A stretch of DNA of 64,000 nucleotides from positions 1-64,000 of the forward strand of contig CAILUI010000217.1 of NCBI GenBank assembly GCA_903837355.1. Reading direction: 5' to 3'. The position numbers and the translations under genes were made by a program. Below the pieces are notes generated by a model. That model searched no databases. It saw nothing but the letters and a program-made list of their open reading frames with translations, and had not been told where the DNA came from. This DNA is from an uncultured Victivallales bacterium. GTDB lineage: Bacteria; Verrucomicrobiota; Lentisphaeria; Oligosphaerales; JAFGRS01. Shown here one piece after another: positions 18,722-27,772 of the stretch; position 1 is the stretch's first letter, and every line of letters begins with the position of its first letter.

Positions 18722-20071
18722 TTACTTCTTCTCCTGCAATTGCTTGGCGCTGGCGACGCTGCCGATGGCGAGGCCCATGCCGAGCTGGAAGCGCTCGATC
18801 GGGTCGGGGCGCCCGGTCGCGGCCGTGCGGCGAGCGATGTGTGCCAGCATGCGCTCGCGGAGCAGATTCAGGACCGCGGGCTCGACGTCCGCCAGGTTCA
18901 CCGACTCGCCCGGATCCGAAATCAGGTTGTAGAGCTCGTGCTTGGGCAGGCCGTGGAAATCGGGCTCCAACGCCTCGATGAACTTCCACTCGTGGGTGCG
19001 CAGGCCGTGCTTGCGCATCCAGGTGCACTCGCTGATCAGCAGCTCGGCGTAGCTCTCCGACGCTTCGCCCCGCTGCAGCGGCCAGACGCTCTTGCCGTCG
19101 AACTGCTGCTTCTTCGTCATCGCCTTCCAGCCCATGAGTTCGAAGATGGAGGGCACGATGTCCATGAGCTGCACCATCCCGCGAACGCGCTTGCCGGCGG
19201 GCACGTGCCCCGGCCAGTGGTAGATCATTGGCACCATCAGGGTCGGCTCGTACAGGCTGTGGTGGTCGAAGAAGATGCCGTGGTCGTAGAGCGTCTCGCC
19301 GTGGTCTGCCGTGATCACGATCAGGGTGTTCTCCCACTGCCCCAGGGCCTTCAGTCGCTCAAAGATCTGCTGGATGCAGGCGTCCATGTAGGCCACCTCG
19401 CCGTCATACTGGGCGATGACATACTCCTTGTCCGTAATCCCCGGCGGCATCCACGAGCGCAGAAACTCGGAGAAGGGCTTGAAGGCAAACACCGGATCCA
19501 TGCTGCGGTTTCCCGGTGCGCAGGGGTCGCCCTGGTAGAACATCCCGTCGAACGGCGCCGGCGGCAGATAGGGCGCGTGTGGATCCATGTGCCGCAGGAA
19601 GAGCAGCCAGGGCTCCTCGCCGCCGGCCAGACGGTCGAGCAGGGGCAAGGTGACCTTGTTCAGCTCCTCCGCTTTGCGCAGCGGCCGGTCTTCCCAGGGG
19701 CCCCACGAGCCGGGAAAACCGTGGTACTCATCGAACCCCTTCACCAGCCAGGTGTCGAGGCCGACGCCGATCGAGCGATAGCCTTGCTCGCGCAGCATCT
19801 CCGGCAGGGTCGGGATGGCATCCATGATCGGGCCCTTCTCGCGCAGCGACACCCGGTCAGTCCCGAAGACATCGCGGCCGCAGAGCATGCCGGCGTAGCC
19901 AGGCGGAGTCGGGATATGCGGGCTGAAGCTGTCCTCAAACAGCGTCCCTTCGGCGGCCAGACGGTCGATGTGGGGGCTGGTGAGGCGAGGGTACCCGTAG
20001 CAGGACAGGTGGTCCCGCCGCAACGAGTCGATGCCCAGGAAGAGGATGTTCGGCTTCAGAATCTTCGCCAT
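18722..20071 (-). CDS. Sulfatase-fold hydrolase with Thr at the nucleophile site
   Basis: A 449-aa alkaline-phosphatase-superfamily hydrolase. The N-terminal metal block FLGIDSLRRDHLSCYGY and the later TADHGE block are typical of sulfatase-like proteins, as are SPHIDRLAAEG and HMDPHAPY. At the nucleophile position, where true sulfatases carry Cys/Ser-x-Pro-x-Arg to be converted to formylglycine, this protein has TPPGYAGMLCG, so Thr replaces Cys/Ser and Tyr replaces Arg. It may be a phosphodiesterase or phosphatase rather than a sulfatase. No signal peptide is seen from the ATG at 20071, which has AGGAG upstream; a longer frame lacks support. Confidence 0.8.
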   Translation of the reverse strand: MAKILKPNILFLGIDSLRRDHLSCYGYPRLTSPHIDRLAAEGTLFEDSFSPHIPTPPGYAGMLCGRDVFGTDRVSLREKGPIMDAIPTLPEMLREQGYRSIGVGLDTWLVKGFDEYHGFPGSWGPWEDRPLRKAEELNKVTLPLLDRLAGGEEPWLLFLRHMDPHAPYLPPAPFDGMFYQGDPCAPGNRSMDPVFAFKPFSEFLRSWMPPGITDKEYVIAQYDGEVAYMDACIQQIFERLKALGQWENTLIVITADHGETLYDHGIFFDHHSLYEPTLMVPMIYHWPGHVPAGKRVRGMVQLMDIVPSIFELMGWKAMTKKQQFDGKSVWPLQRGEASESYAELLISECTWMRKHGLRTHEWKFIEALEPDFHGLPKHELYNLISDPGESVNLADVEPAVLNLLRERMLAHIARRTAATGRPDPIERFQLGMGLAIGSVASAKQLQEKK

Positions 20072-20226
20072 CTGCGGATCTCCTGTGTTTGCCCGACTGA
20101 CCGCCCTGACCGCGGGGGCCCTGAGTAGCGATGGACCGACACTGGCTGGGTACCGTAGCTTCGGGTCATGCACTTGGCGAGGGCTCGGCCAGGCGGACAG
20201 CGCACCGGCCGGTCACCGGCCCATCA

Positions 20227-20252
20227 GCTTGAGCTTGAGCTCGAGCTCGACG
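20227..20252. repeat. Short GAGCTY simple repeat
   Basis: About four consecutive copies of a six-base GAGCTT/GAGCTC unit lie in the 230-base gap between the sulfatase-fold gene and vapB. No other feature is evident in this gap. Confidence 0.5.
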
Positions 20253-20285
20253 TAGTACTGGAAGTCTTGACAGGGGCAGCAAGAA

Positions 20286-20300
20286 GTGGGATATTCCCAC
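20286..20300 (+). promoter_or_regulatory. Inverted repeat abutting the vapB start
   Basis: GTGGGA-TAT-TCCCAC is a perfect palindrome with six-base arms ending one base before the vapB ATG. Toxin-antitoxin operons are usually autorepressed by the VapBC complex, so this is a candidate operator, or a hairpin that masks ribosome access. Confidence 0.45.
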
Positions 20301-20301
20301 T

Positions 20302-20535
20302 ATGAATACGGCCTTGGTGGATGCCAAGAAGCGGATCGTGGTGCGCCCGGGGAAACCCGGTGAGGTCTATGATGTCCAGTGCCAGAGCCCCGGGCGACTG
20401 CTTCTGGTTCGCCTCGAGCGTCCGGTGAGAGTGGAGTCCATGGACCGACGAGATTGCCTCGCGGCGATGGAGAAGGCGCCGTTGCGGCCAAGGATGTCCT
20501 GGGAAGAATTGCGGCGCATGACCCGCGAACCATGA
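20302..20535 (+). CDS. vapB: VapB-like antitoxin, AbrB-type
   Basis: A 77-aa protein directly upstream of, and overlapping, a PIN-domain toxin gene. The N-terminal half (VDAKKRIVVRPGKPGEVYDV) fits a short swapped-hairpin DNA-binding fold; the C-terminal helix with MSWEELRRM resembles toxin-neutralising tails of antitoxins. The stop overlaps the toxin start in an ATGA junction (20532-20535), the normal arrangement. The assignment rests mainly on context, as the sequence itself is not strongly diagnostic. Confidence 0.65.
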   Translation: MNTALVDAKKRIVVRPGKPGEVYDVQCQSPGRLLLVRLERPVRVESMDRRDCLAAMEKAPLRPRMSWEELRRMTREP

Positions 20536-20948
20536 CGCTGCTGGACACCAACGTGCTTGTCTATGCGTGTGACCCGGCCTCGCCCCACGCGGCATGGGCA
20601 AAGGAAGTAATCGTCGCTGCGGTCACCGGGGACGGTGCCGCAATCAACGCCGTAGGGTTGGCCGAAATCTGTGTGGGTGACGCTGAGCCGGAAACCGTCG
20701 CCGACCGGATCCGGAGCTGGGGCGTGGAGATCCTGGACGTCCCTTCGGCTGCCGCCGAAGTCTGCTCGGAAGCCTATCGGCGTTACGGTGCTCGAAGGCG
20801 CTCCCAGTCCGGCCTGGCAACTGCAGCCGTGCCGCTGCCGGACTTCTTCATCGGGGCCCACGCCAAGATCATGGGCTGGGACATCGCCACTGCCGACAGC
20901 GACCGGTTCCGCACCTACTTCCCATCCGTTCGGCTCAAGACGCCCTGA
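20532..20948 (+). CDS. vapC: VapC-like PIN-domain ribonuclease toxin
   Basis: A 138-aa PIN-domain protein, likely an Mg-dependent RNase kept inactive by VapB. The acidic metal ligands are in place: Asp5 in LLDTNVLVY, Glu in GLAEI (about residue 46), Asp in PDFFIGAHA (about 103) and Asp in ATADSDRF (about 121). The ATG at 20532 gives a normal PIN start; the longer open frame overlaps vapB. The 3' end overlaps the truncated SUMF1 gene on the other strand by 14 bases, suggesting the module lies at a rearrangement joint. Confidence 0.82.
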   Translation: MTLLDTNVLVYACDPASPHAAWAKEVIVAAVTGDGAAINAVGLAEICVGDAEPETVADRIRSWGVEILDVPSAAAEVCSEAYRRYGARRRSQSGLATAAVPLPDFFIGAHAKIMGWDIATADSDRFRTYFPSVRLKTP

Positions 20949-21630
20949 TGCCACGAGGCCCAACTGCCGCTTCGGTAGGCAGGCGGAACTCTCTTCCCCA
21001 CGCAGCAGACGACCCATTCGCACGGGCGTTCAGCTTGGCGGCAAAGCCCTGGCAGTCGTCCCAACTGACCTGTTCCACCGGCGCCCGCAGCCCGGCGTCC
21101 CTGAACTTCGGCGGATTGCCGCCCATGACCTGCTGCCACTGCTCCTGCGTCACCTCATACTTGCCCAGCCAGAAGCCCTTGGTCAGGGTGACGCGATGCT
21201 GCACCTCGTCGCTATCGCGCCCGCTCTCGCCGACCGGACTGCCCATGATGAACTCGCCCGGTGGACACCAGACGAACTCCATGGTCACCCCGTTGCCGAG
21301 GTCGAACGTCTGCTCCTTGACCGCCTGGCTCGCCTTGACCGCGACGCGCAGCGCCGCGGGGTCGTCATCCTCTAGCGGTACGACGCCAAGCAGCTTCCAC
21401 ACCACGATCACGCGCACCTCGACGTCGGTCGCCTCCGCGTAGACCTTCTTGAGCAGTTTCACATCGACCAACTGACCGACGGCCAGACGCCGGACCTCCA
21501 CGTCCGTATCCGCAATGGCCAGTCGCGCCAGCTCCGCCTGGTCCGTCACCACCCACACCGCACGGGCCGTGGCCTCATAGCGCTGACGAGCGACCCCGGC
21601 CACGACCAGCTTCGCGCACCACGACGCCAT
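20935..21630 (-). pseudogene. Truncated HEAT-like/SUMF1 (FGE-sulfatase) gene
   Basis: The frame encodes two HEAT/LRV-like repeats (TDTDVEVR- and ATDVEVR-type units, first 75 residues) followed by a SUMF1/formylglycine-generating-enzyme domain (MEFVWCPPGEFIMGSP, GKYEVTQEQW, VEQVSWDDC). It stops right after RLPTEA, where intact members continue with EWEYA and about 100 more residues carrying the catalytic and calcium-binding parts. The break falls at the end of vapC. It is therefore a 5' fragment. ATG 21630 or 21690 could start it; no good ribosome site is seen. Confidence 0.75.
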
Positions 21631-21671
21631 ACCGTAGCACAAAGCTGCTGAGTCCGCCTCGCGTCTGGACG

Positions 21672-23076
21672 ATGCCGGGAACGGTGGCATATGGAGTGCG
21701 GTGGCAGAGCCCTGCTGGCCAGCAGGAAGCCCTGCTCAACGGTCAGACGGCGGTGGCGGCCCCGGAGCGGGATGGCACGCCCTCGCTGGCGGCCCTGGAG
21801 ACGGCGATCACCGGCTGGGCGAGCGCCCGCATGAATGCCGCGCCGGCACCCCTGTACATCGTCCTCGTCAACCACGGCAGCATCGGCGCCTTCCATATCG
21901 GCCGTGACCTGCTGACACCGACCGCACTGGACCGCATGCTGGACACGTTGCAGGACGTGAAGCTCACCGACCCGGTGGCCCGACAGCAGCAGGTGGTCGT
22001 CGTCCTCGGTTCGTGCCACTCCGGCAGCTTCATCCGTACCCTTTCCGCCAACAAGCGCATCGTGATCGCGGCGGCCGACACCTGGGAGTCCTCATACCGT
22101 GGCGCCAGCCAGGCCGGCGAGCTGAACCCGGACGGCGAATACTTCGTTTCCACCCTCTTCCACGAACTCACCCGCACCGATAACAGCCTGTTCGCAGCCT
22201 TCCAGGTGGCCGCCGACGCGGCGCGGGAACGGGCCATCTGCACGACGCCGGTGGCACCGCCTTCCGGCCCGCTCTGGATCCAGGACAGCTTGAGCTTCCA
22301 GCACTGTGTCAACTACGTCATCGCCAACGGCGACGACACCTACACCTACCGCTTTACCAGCGCTTCGCGGGGCGGCGTCCCGAGGCCGCTGACCCACATC
22401 GTTTTCGAACTGCCGGCAGGCGTCAGCCTCGTGGGCGCACCCAGCAGCCAATACAGCCACGCCTGGAGCGTCGGCCCCGACGCCGCCACCGGGGTCACCG
22501 GAGTCAGGTTCCTGGCCGATGCTACCTACCGCCTCGGGGCGCAACTCGGCGCGGCAGAGAGCGAGTGGTTCCAGTTCACGGTGGGGAAGTTCGTGGAGAA
22601 GGTGACGAACCGGTCACGCCGAAGCCGAGGTCCTGGTCAGCGACGACCGCGAACTGGCCAGCGTGCTCATCAATGGCAAGGCTGCCGAAGGCGGGACGGA
22701 CCCGCGGCGGGTCGTCGTAAAGAGCGCACCGCGGTGACGACAGAAGAGTATTTCCTCGAGGTGGAAGTGCACGGCCGGGGCGGCATCAAACTGACGGGCG
22801 TACGCCTGAACGACGGCAGCGAAGAATTCGCAGATGCGCTTCATCTTCATCCCTGCGGCAAAGCAGAACGACCCGCTGTTGGCCGAGCCCATCACGGTCG
22901 AAGCGGAGGCGAGCGCCGCGGGGGATCGCAGCGCCACGGCTGACGGCGAACGGGGCTCGGCGGCACTGGTGGAGGGGGTGGTCGTCCGCCTCGACGACCG
23001 CCAGTGCGTGGTCGATATCCGTCCCGCCAGCGCGGCGGCGAAGCTCGGCAAAGGCGACCTTGCGGTGCTGCGCTGA
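21672..23076 (+). pseudogene. Frameshifted C13 (legumain-like) peptidase relic
   Basis: The first frame (21672 to about 22610) encodes a caspase/legumain-clan core: catalytic His in YIVLVNHG and Cys in LGSCHSGSF, followed by KRIVIAAADTWESSYRG, all typical of bacterial C13-like domains, then an all-beta segment. The homology then moves to another frame (about 22612-22737), returns (22734 to about 22828), and shifts again (22834-23076). No start codon with a ribosome site is present and the usual N-terminal part is missing. Either this is a decayed gene or the assembly contains indels. The intact ancestor was probably a secreted peptidase with beta-sandwich repeats. Confidence 0.7.
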
Positions 23077-23095
23077 GCCAGGCCGCGCCGCGCCC

Positions 23096-24670
23096 TCAGA
23101 GCAGCACGTCGAATGCCCGTACGGGCTGCACGATCCCTTTGAGTACCTGCTGGCCCAGATCAACGGTCGGGAAACGACCGCCTAGAGCCCGCTGGGTCGC
23201 CTCCCCAATAACGATGCTGCCCGGTTTCGCGACCAGAGCCTGGAGACGCGCCGCGATGTTGACCGTGTTGCCGACCACGGTGTACTCCACCCGGCGCGCC
23301 GAACCGATATCCCCCGCCACCACCAGACCGGTATTGATCCCGATGCGGACGTGGACATCCTCATCCTCGAGCTGCGTCGCCGCATTGCGCTCAAGCAGGT
23401 GCCGCCGCATCGCCAGAGCGCACTGGACGGCCCGCGCGGCGTGGTCAGGAACGTCGGCGGGAGCGCCAAAAATGGCCATGACTGCGTCACCGATGAACTT
23501 GTCCAGGGTCCCTTCATGGTCGAAGATGATGTCCACCATATCCGAGAAGAAACGGTTCAGGAAGCGGGCCACGTCCCGCGGCGGCATGCCCTCGCTACGC
23601 GTGGAAAAGCCGACAATGTCGGCAAACAGAACGGTCACCTCGCGCTCCGTAGGCTCCAGGAGTCCCTTGCTCTGGCCGGCCACGATGCGCTCGACCAGGC
23701 TGGGCGAGTGGTAGCGCATGAGCTGTTCACGGAGGGCCGCCTCCTCCTGCACCCGCGTCCGCAGACGAGCCTGCTCGATCGCCGCCGCCGCGACATGGGC
23801 GAGCAGAGTAAGGAAGTGCAGATGGTGCTCGTCGAGACGCACGCGGCGCGTCTTGGAGTCCGCAAACACCACCCCGACCGTGGCGTCGCCGGCCCACAAG
23901 GGCACGCACATGACGGAGCAAATCCCCTGAACGAAGATGCTCTCTCCGCCGAAACGCGGGTCGTCCTGAGCGTCCAGCGTGAGGATCGATTCGCGCCGCC
24001 GCAAGGCCCGCAGAGCAATGTCCGTGCTGATCGTACCGATGGCCTCGGCGCCGGACTGGTGCCGGGCCAGCTTCGGCACCAAGGTGTCGGTCTTCGCATC
24101 GTGGAGCAGGAGGAACACGTTCTCCACAGGAACGTGGGCGAACACCAAATGCACCACACGCTCGAACAGCTCCTCCATCGACGTCAGCCGGAGCAGGCTC
24201 TCGGCAACGTTCACCAGGCCCGCCAGAGCCGCCGCGGCTTCGGGTGCCCACAACTGCGCCCCGGAAGAGGCGGTGGACATCCCGTGCGAGATCAGCTCCG
24301 CATTCAGAACGATGCTGCCATCGTCATCGAGAGTTCCCTGCCCTGTTCCCGCCAGCATCCGCGCGGACGTGGGTTCCACGTCGGCGGGCGGATCACGAAA
24401 GAGGATCCGAATGTCGCCGAGTTGCAGTTCGTCACCGTCGCGGAGGACGCTGTCGCTGGCCTGGGATCCGTTCACCCGAGTGCCATTCTGACTGCCGCCG
24501 TCACGGACACACCACCCCTGCGGAACGCGGAAGACGATGGCATGGCGGCGAGAGACGCTGTGGTCGGCAAGGCGGGCATCGTTATCGGCGGAGCGGCCGC
24601 AACGGCAGGTATCGCCGCGCAACGGGAGCTCATGGTGCCCAGCGCCGTCATCCCAGCTCAGAATGGCCAT
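23096..24670 (-). CDS. FHA-GAF adenylate cyclase, class III
   Basis: A 524-aa soluble signalling enzyme. Residues about 1-100 form an FHA phosphothreonine-binding domain (SVSRRH, QNGTRVNG), about 140-300 a GAF sensor domain, and about 330-524 a class III cyclase. Metal-binding Asps lie in LFADIVGFS and KFIGDAVMAIFG; the transition-state Asn and Arg are in VNIAAR. Substrate selectors are Lys (DKF) and Thr (YTVVGN), the Lys/Thr pair associated with class IIIb adenylate cyclases. The ATG at 24670 is preferred for its GAGG spacing; 24676 is possible. The kinase at 4.7 kb could in principle supply an FHA ligand, but nothing links them directly. Confidence 0.88.
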   Translation of the reverse strand: MAILSWDDGAGHHELPLRGDTCRCGRSADNDARLADHSVSRRHAIVFRVPQGWCVRDGGSQNGTRVNGSQASDSVLRDGDELQLGDIRILFRDPPADVEPTSARMLAGTGQGTLDDDGSIVLNAELISHGMSTASSGAQLWAPEAAAALAGLVNVAESLLRLTSMEELFERVVHLVFAHVPVENVFLLLHDAKTDTLVPKLARHQSGAEAIGTISTDIALRALRRRESILTLDAQDDPRFGGESIFVQGICSVMCVPLWAGDATVGVVFADSKTRRVRLDEHHLHFLTLLAHVAAAAIEQARLRTRVQEEAALREQLMRYHSPSLVERIVAGQSKGLLEPTEREVTVLFADIVGFSTRSEGMPPRDVARFLNRFFSDMVDIIFDHEGTLDKFIGDAVMAIFGAPADVPDHAARAVQCALAMRRHLLERNAATQLEDEDVHVRIGINTGLVVAGDIGSARRVEYTVVGNTVNIAARLQALVAKPGSIVIGEATQRALGGRFPTVDLGQQVLKGIVQPVRAFDVLL

Positions 24671-25212
24671 CGTCATCCTCTTTCCCTGTCGCGAGGCCCG
24701 GGACCCCGCCTGCGACTCTGCGGGCTGTGCCTCGTGGCAGACACCCCGAACCGTAATCCCGGTCGCGGAGTAGTGCAACGCTGCCGCAGGCGCATACAGG
24801 GCTGTTCCAAGATCGCGGTTCCCGCTACGGGTGAGCGCGTGAGAACGTGAAAGCGTGGATTCGTGACAGACGGCCGGCACACGCGCCGTAAGCCTCACGC
24901 AATCACGCTCTCACGCTTTCACCGTGCCGGTGACCAACACCGATGGTCGTTGGGAAAACGGAACCGCCCTGAGGCGCATACCCCGACCCGCAAGCCAGCG
25001 ACTTGTACCGCGGCGGAAGCAGCCTTGCGACCTCCCGGCGGCGCCGCCGACGCGCCCCCATTGCCGCTTGGCGCTATACTACTGGCGCGCCCACGACGAA
25101 CTCGCGAGACCGCCGCCTCGCGGCCCGTTGGCGCGCCCGTTGCCGGCGGCCCCCTGGGGTCCCCGGCCGGACTCAGTCCTGAGCCTGCCCAGCCAGCCGC
25201 CAAGGAGACACG
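24671..25212. repeat. Intergenic region with an inverted repeat
   Basis: This 542-base gap between divergent genes holds a perfect 11-base inverted repeat, GTGAAAGCGTG at 24847-24857 and its complement at 24912-24922. Both arms sit in runs of similar GTGAgaaCG/GTGAAAGCG units, so a longer imperfect stem is possible. A TATACT at 25075-25080 may be a -10 for the downstream membrane protein, but no matching -35 is seen. No coding sequence is supported. Confidence 0.45.
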
Positions 25213-27648
25213 ATGACCGTTCGTGCCGTTGTTCTCGGACTGCTCGGGGCGGCCCTACTGTGCGCCTTCACCTTCTTCAACGACATGGTGATGGGCGGTA
25301 CCTTTTTGGTCGGGAACTTCCTGCCGGTGACCGTCTTCGGCGGGCTGGTGTTGTTCATGATGCTGGTCAACCCCCTGCTGCAGCGGCTCGGGCAGGGGGC
25401 GGCTCTGCGGGGCAGCGAGCTCTCGGTGATCGTGGCGTTGGTGCTCTGCGCCTGCTATGTGCCGGGGCGGGGTCTCATGCATCAGTTCACGACCTTCCTG
25501 ATGCTGCCCCACCACTACGCCAAGACGACCCCAGGGTGGCAAGGCCAACCGGCGGCCATCCAGCCCGAGCAGGTGACCGATGCCTCGCGCCTCCGCCAGC
25601 AACTGGCGCACCACCTGACCGGCGCGAGTGGGGAATGGCGCGCTCTGCGCACCCTCGCCACTCCTGACCTGCTGGCCGCGCTGCGCGCCGAGCCGCTGGC
25701 GGAGCCGCCGAGCGCGGCAACCTGTCAGCAGGTGCTGGCCGGCCTCAATGCGTTGCTCGAGAACCCGGCCGCTGCCGCCGCGATCCGCCAGGGCGTTTCC
25801 CCCCTGCCCCCCTACGCGCAACGGCTACGCACCCAGGTTGGCGACCTGGACGCTGAGGCCGCGCGCGATCTCACCCGGGCGTTCCTCGACGTCGCCCTCG
25901 CCGAGGCCCTGGCCCCACGCCTGCCGGCCGTGCTGCGGCAGGCCCCGCCGACGATGCTGGCCGATCCGGCCTACGACCAGGCTCTGGGGACCGGCGGCGC
26001 GCAGGCGCTGGAGGGCTTCGTCAACAGCATCGCCGTCGGCGATGAGCCCATCCGCTTCGTGGATGTCCCCTGGGGCGCCTGGCGTCGAACCCTGTGCTTC
26101 TGGTTGCCCCTGATCATGACCATCTGCATCGGCGCGGCGGGGCTGTCGCTGGTGATCCACCGCCAGTGGGCCAGTCACGAGCGGCTTCCCTACCCCACCA
26201 TCGAGTTCGCCGCCGCGCTGCTCCCGGACGCCGCGGGGCGCCCGAGCCCGGTCTTCCGCAACCGGCTGTTCTGGCTGGGGGCGGCAACGGTCTTCCTGGT
26301 GCATATGAACAACTACGCCTGCGCCTGGTGGCCAGAGACCCTGATCCCGTTTCGCACCCAACTCAGCTTCACGCCGTTCCTCGAACTGTTCCCGGTCTAC
26401 AACCGCTCGGGAATCGCCGTCTGGCAGATGTTCAACCCGACCCTCTACTTCACCGTCATCGGCTTCGCCTACTTCCTCAGTTCCGACGTCGCCCTGTCGC
26501 TGGGTCTGGCACCCTACGTCTTCGGCGCGGTGACCGGGGCGCTGGCCGGGTACGGCGTCGCCATCAACGGCCCGATGCTGCTGCCGCATGCCAGCAATTT
26601 CCTGTACGCGGGCGCCTACTGCGGCATGTTCCTGGTCCTGGCGTACAGCGGCAGGCGTTACTACAGCAACGTCTTCCGGCGCTCAGTGGGCCTGTCTGCG
26701 GGCGATGTGGTGGAGACCTCGGCCGTGTGGGGTGCCCGCGCCTTCCTGGCGGCGATCGCCCTGTTCGTCATGCAGATGTCACGCGTCGGGCTGCAATGGC
26801 CATTTGGGCTGCTCTACGCGCTGATCATGGTGGTTCTGCTGGTCGTCATCAGCCGCCTCCTGGCCGAGGCCGGCGTCTTCTACCTGCACTCCTACTTCTT
26901 CCCATGCGCCGTACTCTGGGGCTTCCTGGGGACGAAAGCGATCGGCCCTGACCAGATGCTGATCATGGCCATGCTCTCCTCGGTGTTGCTGATCGATCCC
27001 CGCGAGGCCTTCATGCCCTACGTCGTCTCGGCCCTGCGCATCACCGACCAGGCCCGTTGCCGTCTGGGGCGGCTCGCGCTCTGCGGCGTCACCGCCCTGG
27101 CCATCGGCCTGGCGGTCGGGGTCCCCGCCACCATCTACCTGCAGTACCAGCACGGGGCCATCCGCACGGGCGACGGTTGGACAATGTGGTCCGTGCCGCA
27201 CTTCGCCTTCGACGCCAGCAGCCAGGTCCGGCAGGCCCTGTCGGCCCAGGCGGCCCTGCCGGCCGTGGATGATAGGTCACCCTGGCAGCGCTTCCGCCAG
27301 GCCTCCGCGGCGCCGGCAAGCCTGATCGCCTTCGCCACTACCTTCGCCCTGGTCATCCTCTTTACCCTCTGCCGGCACCGTTTCGCCTGGTGGCCCATCC
27401 ACCCTCTGCTGTTCCTGGTACTCGGGACCTGGCAGAGTTGTGTACTGGGCTTCTCCTTCTTCATCGGCTGGCTGATCAAGAAGTCCGTCACCAAGTACGG
27501 AGGCGCCGCCCTGTACGCCCGCCTCAGACCCCTGATGATCGGCCTCATCGCCGGCGAGATGCTGGCCTGCCTCGTGCCCATGATCATCGGCGCTCTCTAC
27601 TACGCCTGGACCGGTACCCCGCCCAAGACCTTCGCCCTCTTCCGCTGA
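25213..27648 (+). CDS. DUF6785/DUF6784-type multi-pass membrane protein
   Basis: An 811-aa integral membrane protein with about a dozen hydrophobic segments and a long soluble loop (about 95-285) between the second or third helix and the rest. The overall plan and blocks such as FFNDMVMGGTFLVGNFLPV and a long C-terminal membrane half resemble the DUF6785/DUF6784 proteins common in Lentisphaerota, Planctomycetota and Armatimonadota, which look like oligopeptide-type permeases. A good AAGGAG precedes the ATG. No substrate is known. It stands alone between the cyclase and a convergent flavoprotein gene. Confidence 0.7.
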   Translation: MTVRAVVLGLLGAALLCAFTFFNDMVMGGTFLVGNFLPVTVFGGLVLFMMLVNPLLQRLGQGAALRGSELSVIVALVLCACYVPGRGLMHQFTTFLMLPHHYAKTTPGWQGQPAAIQPEQVTDASRLRQQLAHHLTGASGEWRALRTLATPDLLAALRAEPLAEPPSAATCQQVLAGLNALLENPAAAAAIRQGVSPLPPYAQRLRTQVGDLDAEAARDLTRAFLDVALAEALAPRLPAVLRQAPPTMLADPAYDQALGTGGAQALEGFVNSIAVGDEPIRFVDVPWGAWRRTLCFWLPLIMTICIGAAGLSLVIHRQWASHERLPYPTIEFAAALLPDAAGRPSPVFRNRLFWLGAATVFLVHMNNYACAWWPETLIPFRTQLSFTPFLELFPVYNRSGIAVWQMFNPTLYFTVIGFAYFLSSDVALSLGLAPYVFGAVTGALAGYGVAINGPMLLPHASNFLYAGAYCGMFLVLAYSGRRYYSNVFRRSVGLSAGDVVETSAVWGARAFLAAIALFVMQMSRVGLQWPFGLLYALIMVVLLVVISRLLAEAGVFYLHSYFFPCAVLWGFLGTKAIGPDQMLIMAMLSSVLLIDPREAFMPYVVSALRITDQARCRLGRLALCGVTALAIGLAVGVPATIYLQYQHGAIRTGDGWTMWSVPHFAFDASSQVRQALSAQAALPAVDDRSPWQRFRQASAAPASLIAFATTFALVILFTLCRHRFAWWPIHPLLFLVLGTWQSCVLGFSFFIGWLIKKSVTKYGGAALYARLRPLMIGLIAGEMLACLVPMIIGALYYAWTGTPPKTFALFR

Positions 27649-27772
27649 GGGCAAAGAACGCGATGTGACGTGGGCCGCCACGGCGCGCTGGCACGGGGGC
27701 ACGAAGCGCCGCTCAAGCCAGCGCCTGAGGATGGACGCTGACGCACGGTCGACGGCTATTGGCAGTCACAAC

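Noticed and set aside
24847..24922. Inverted repeats as insertion-sequence ends
   Set aside because: Only 54 bases separate them and no transposase or target duplication is seen.
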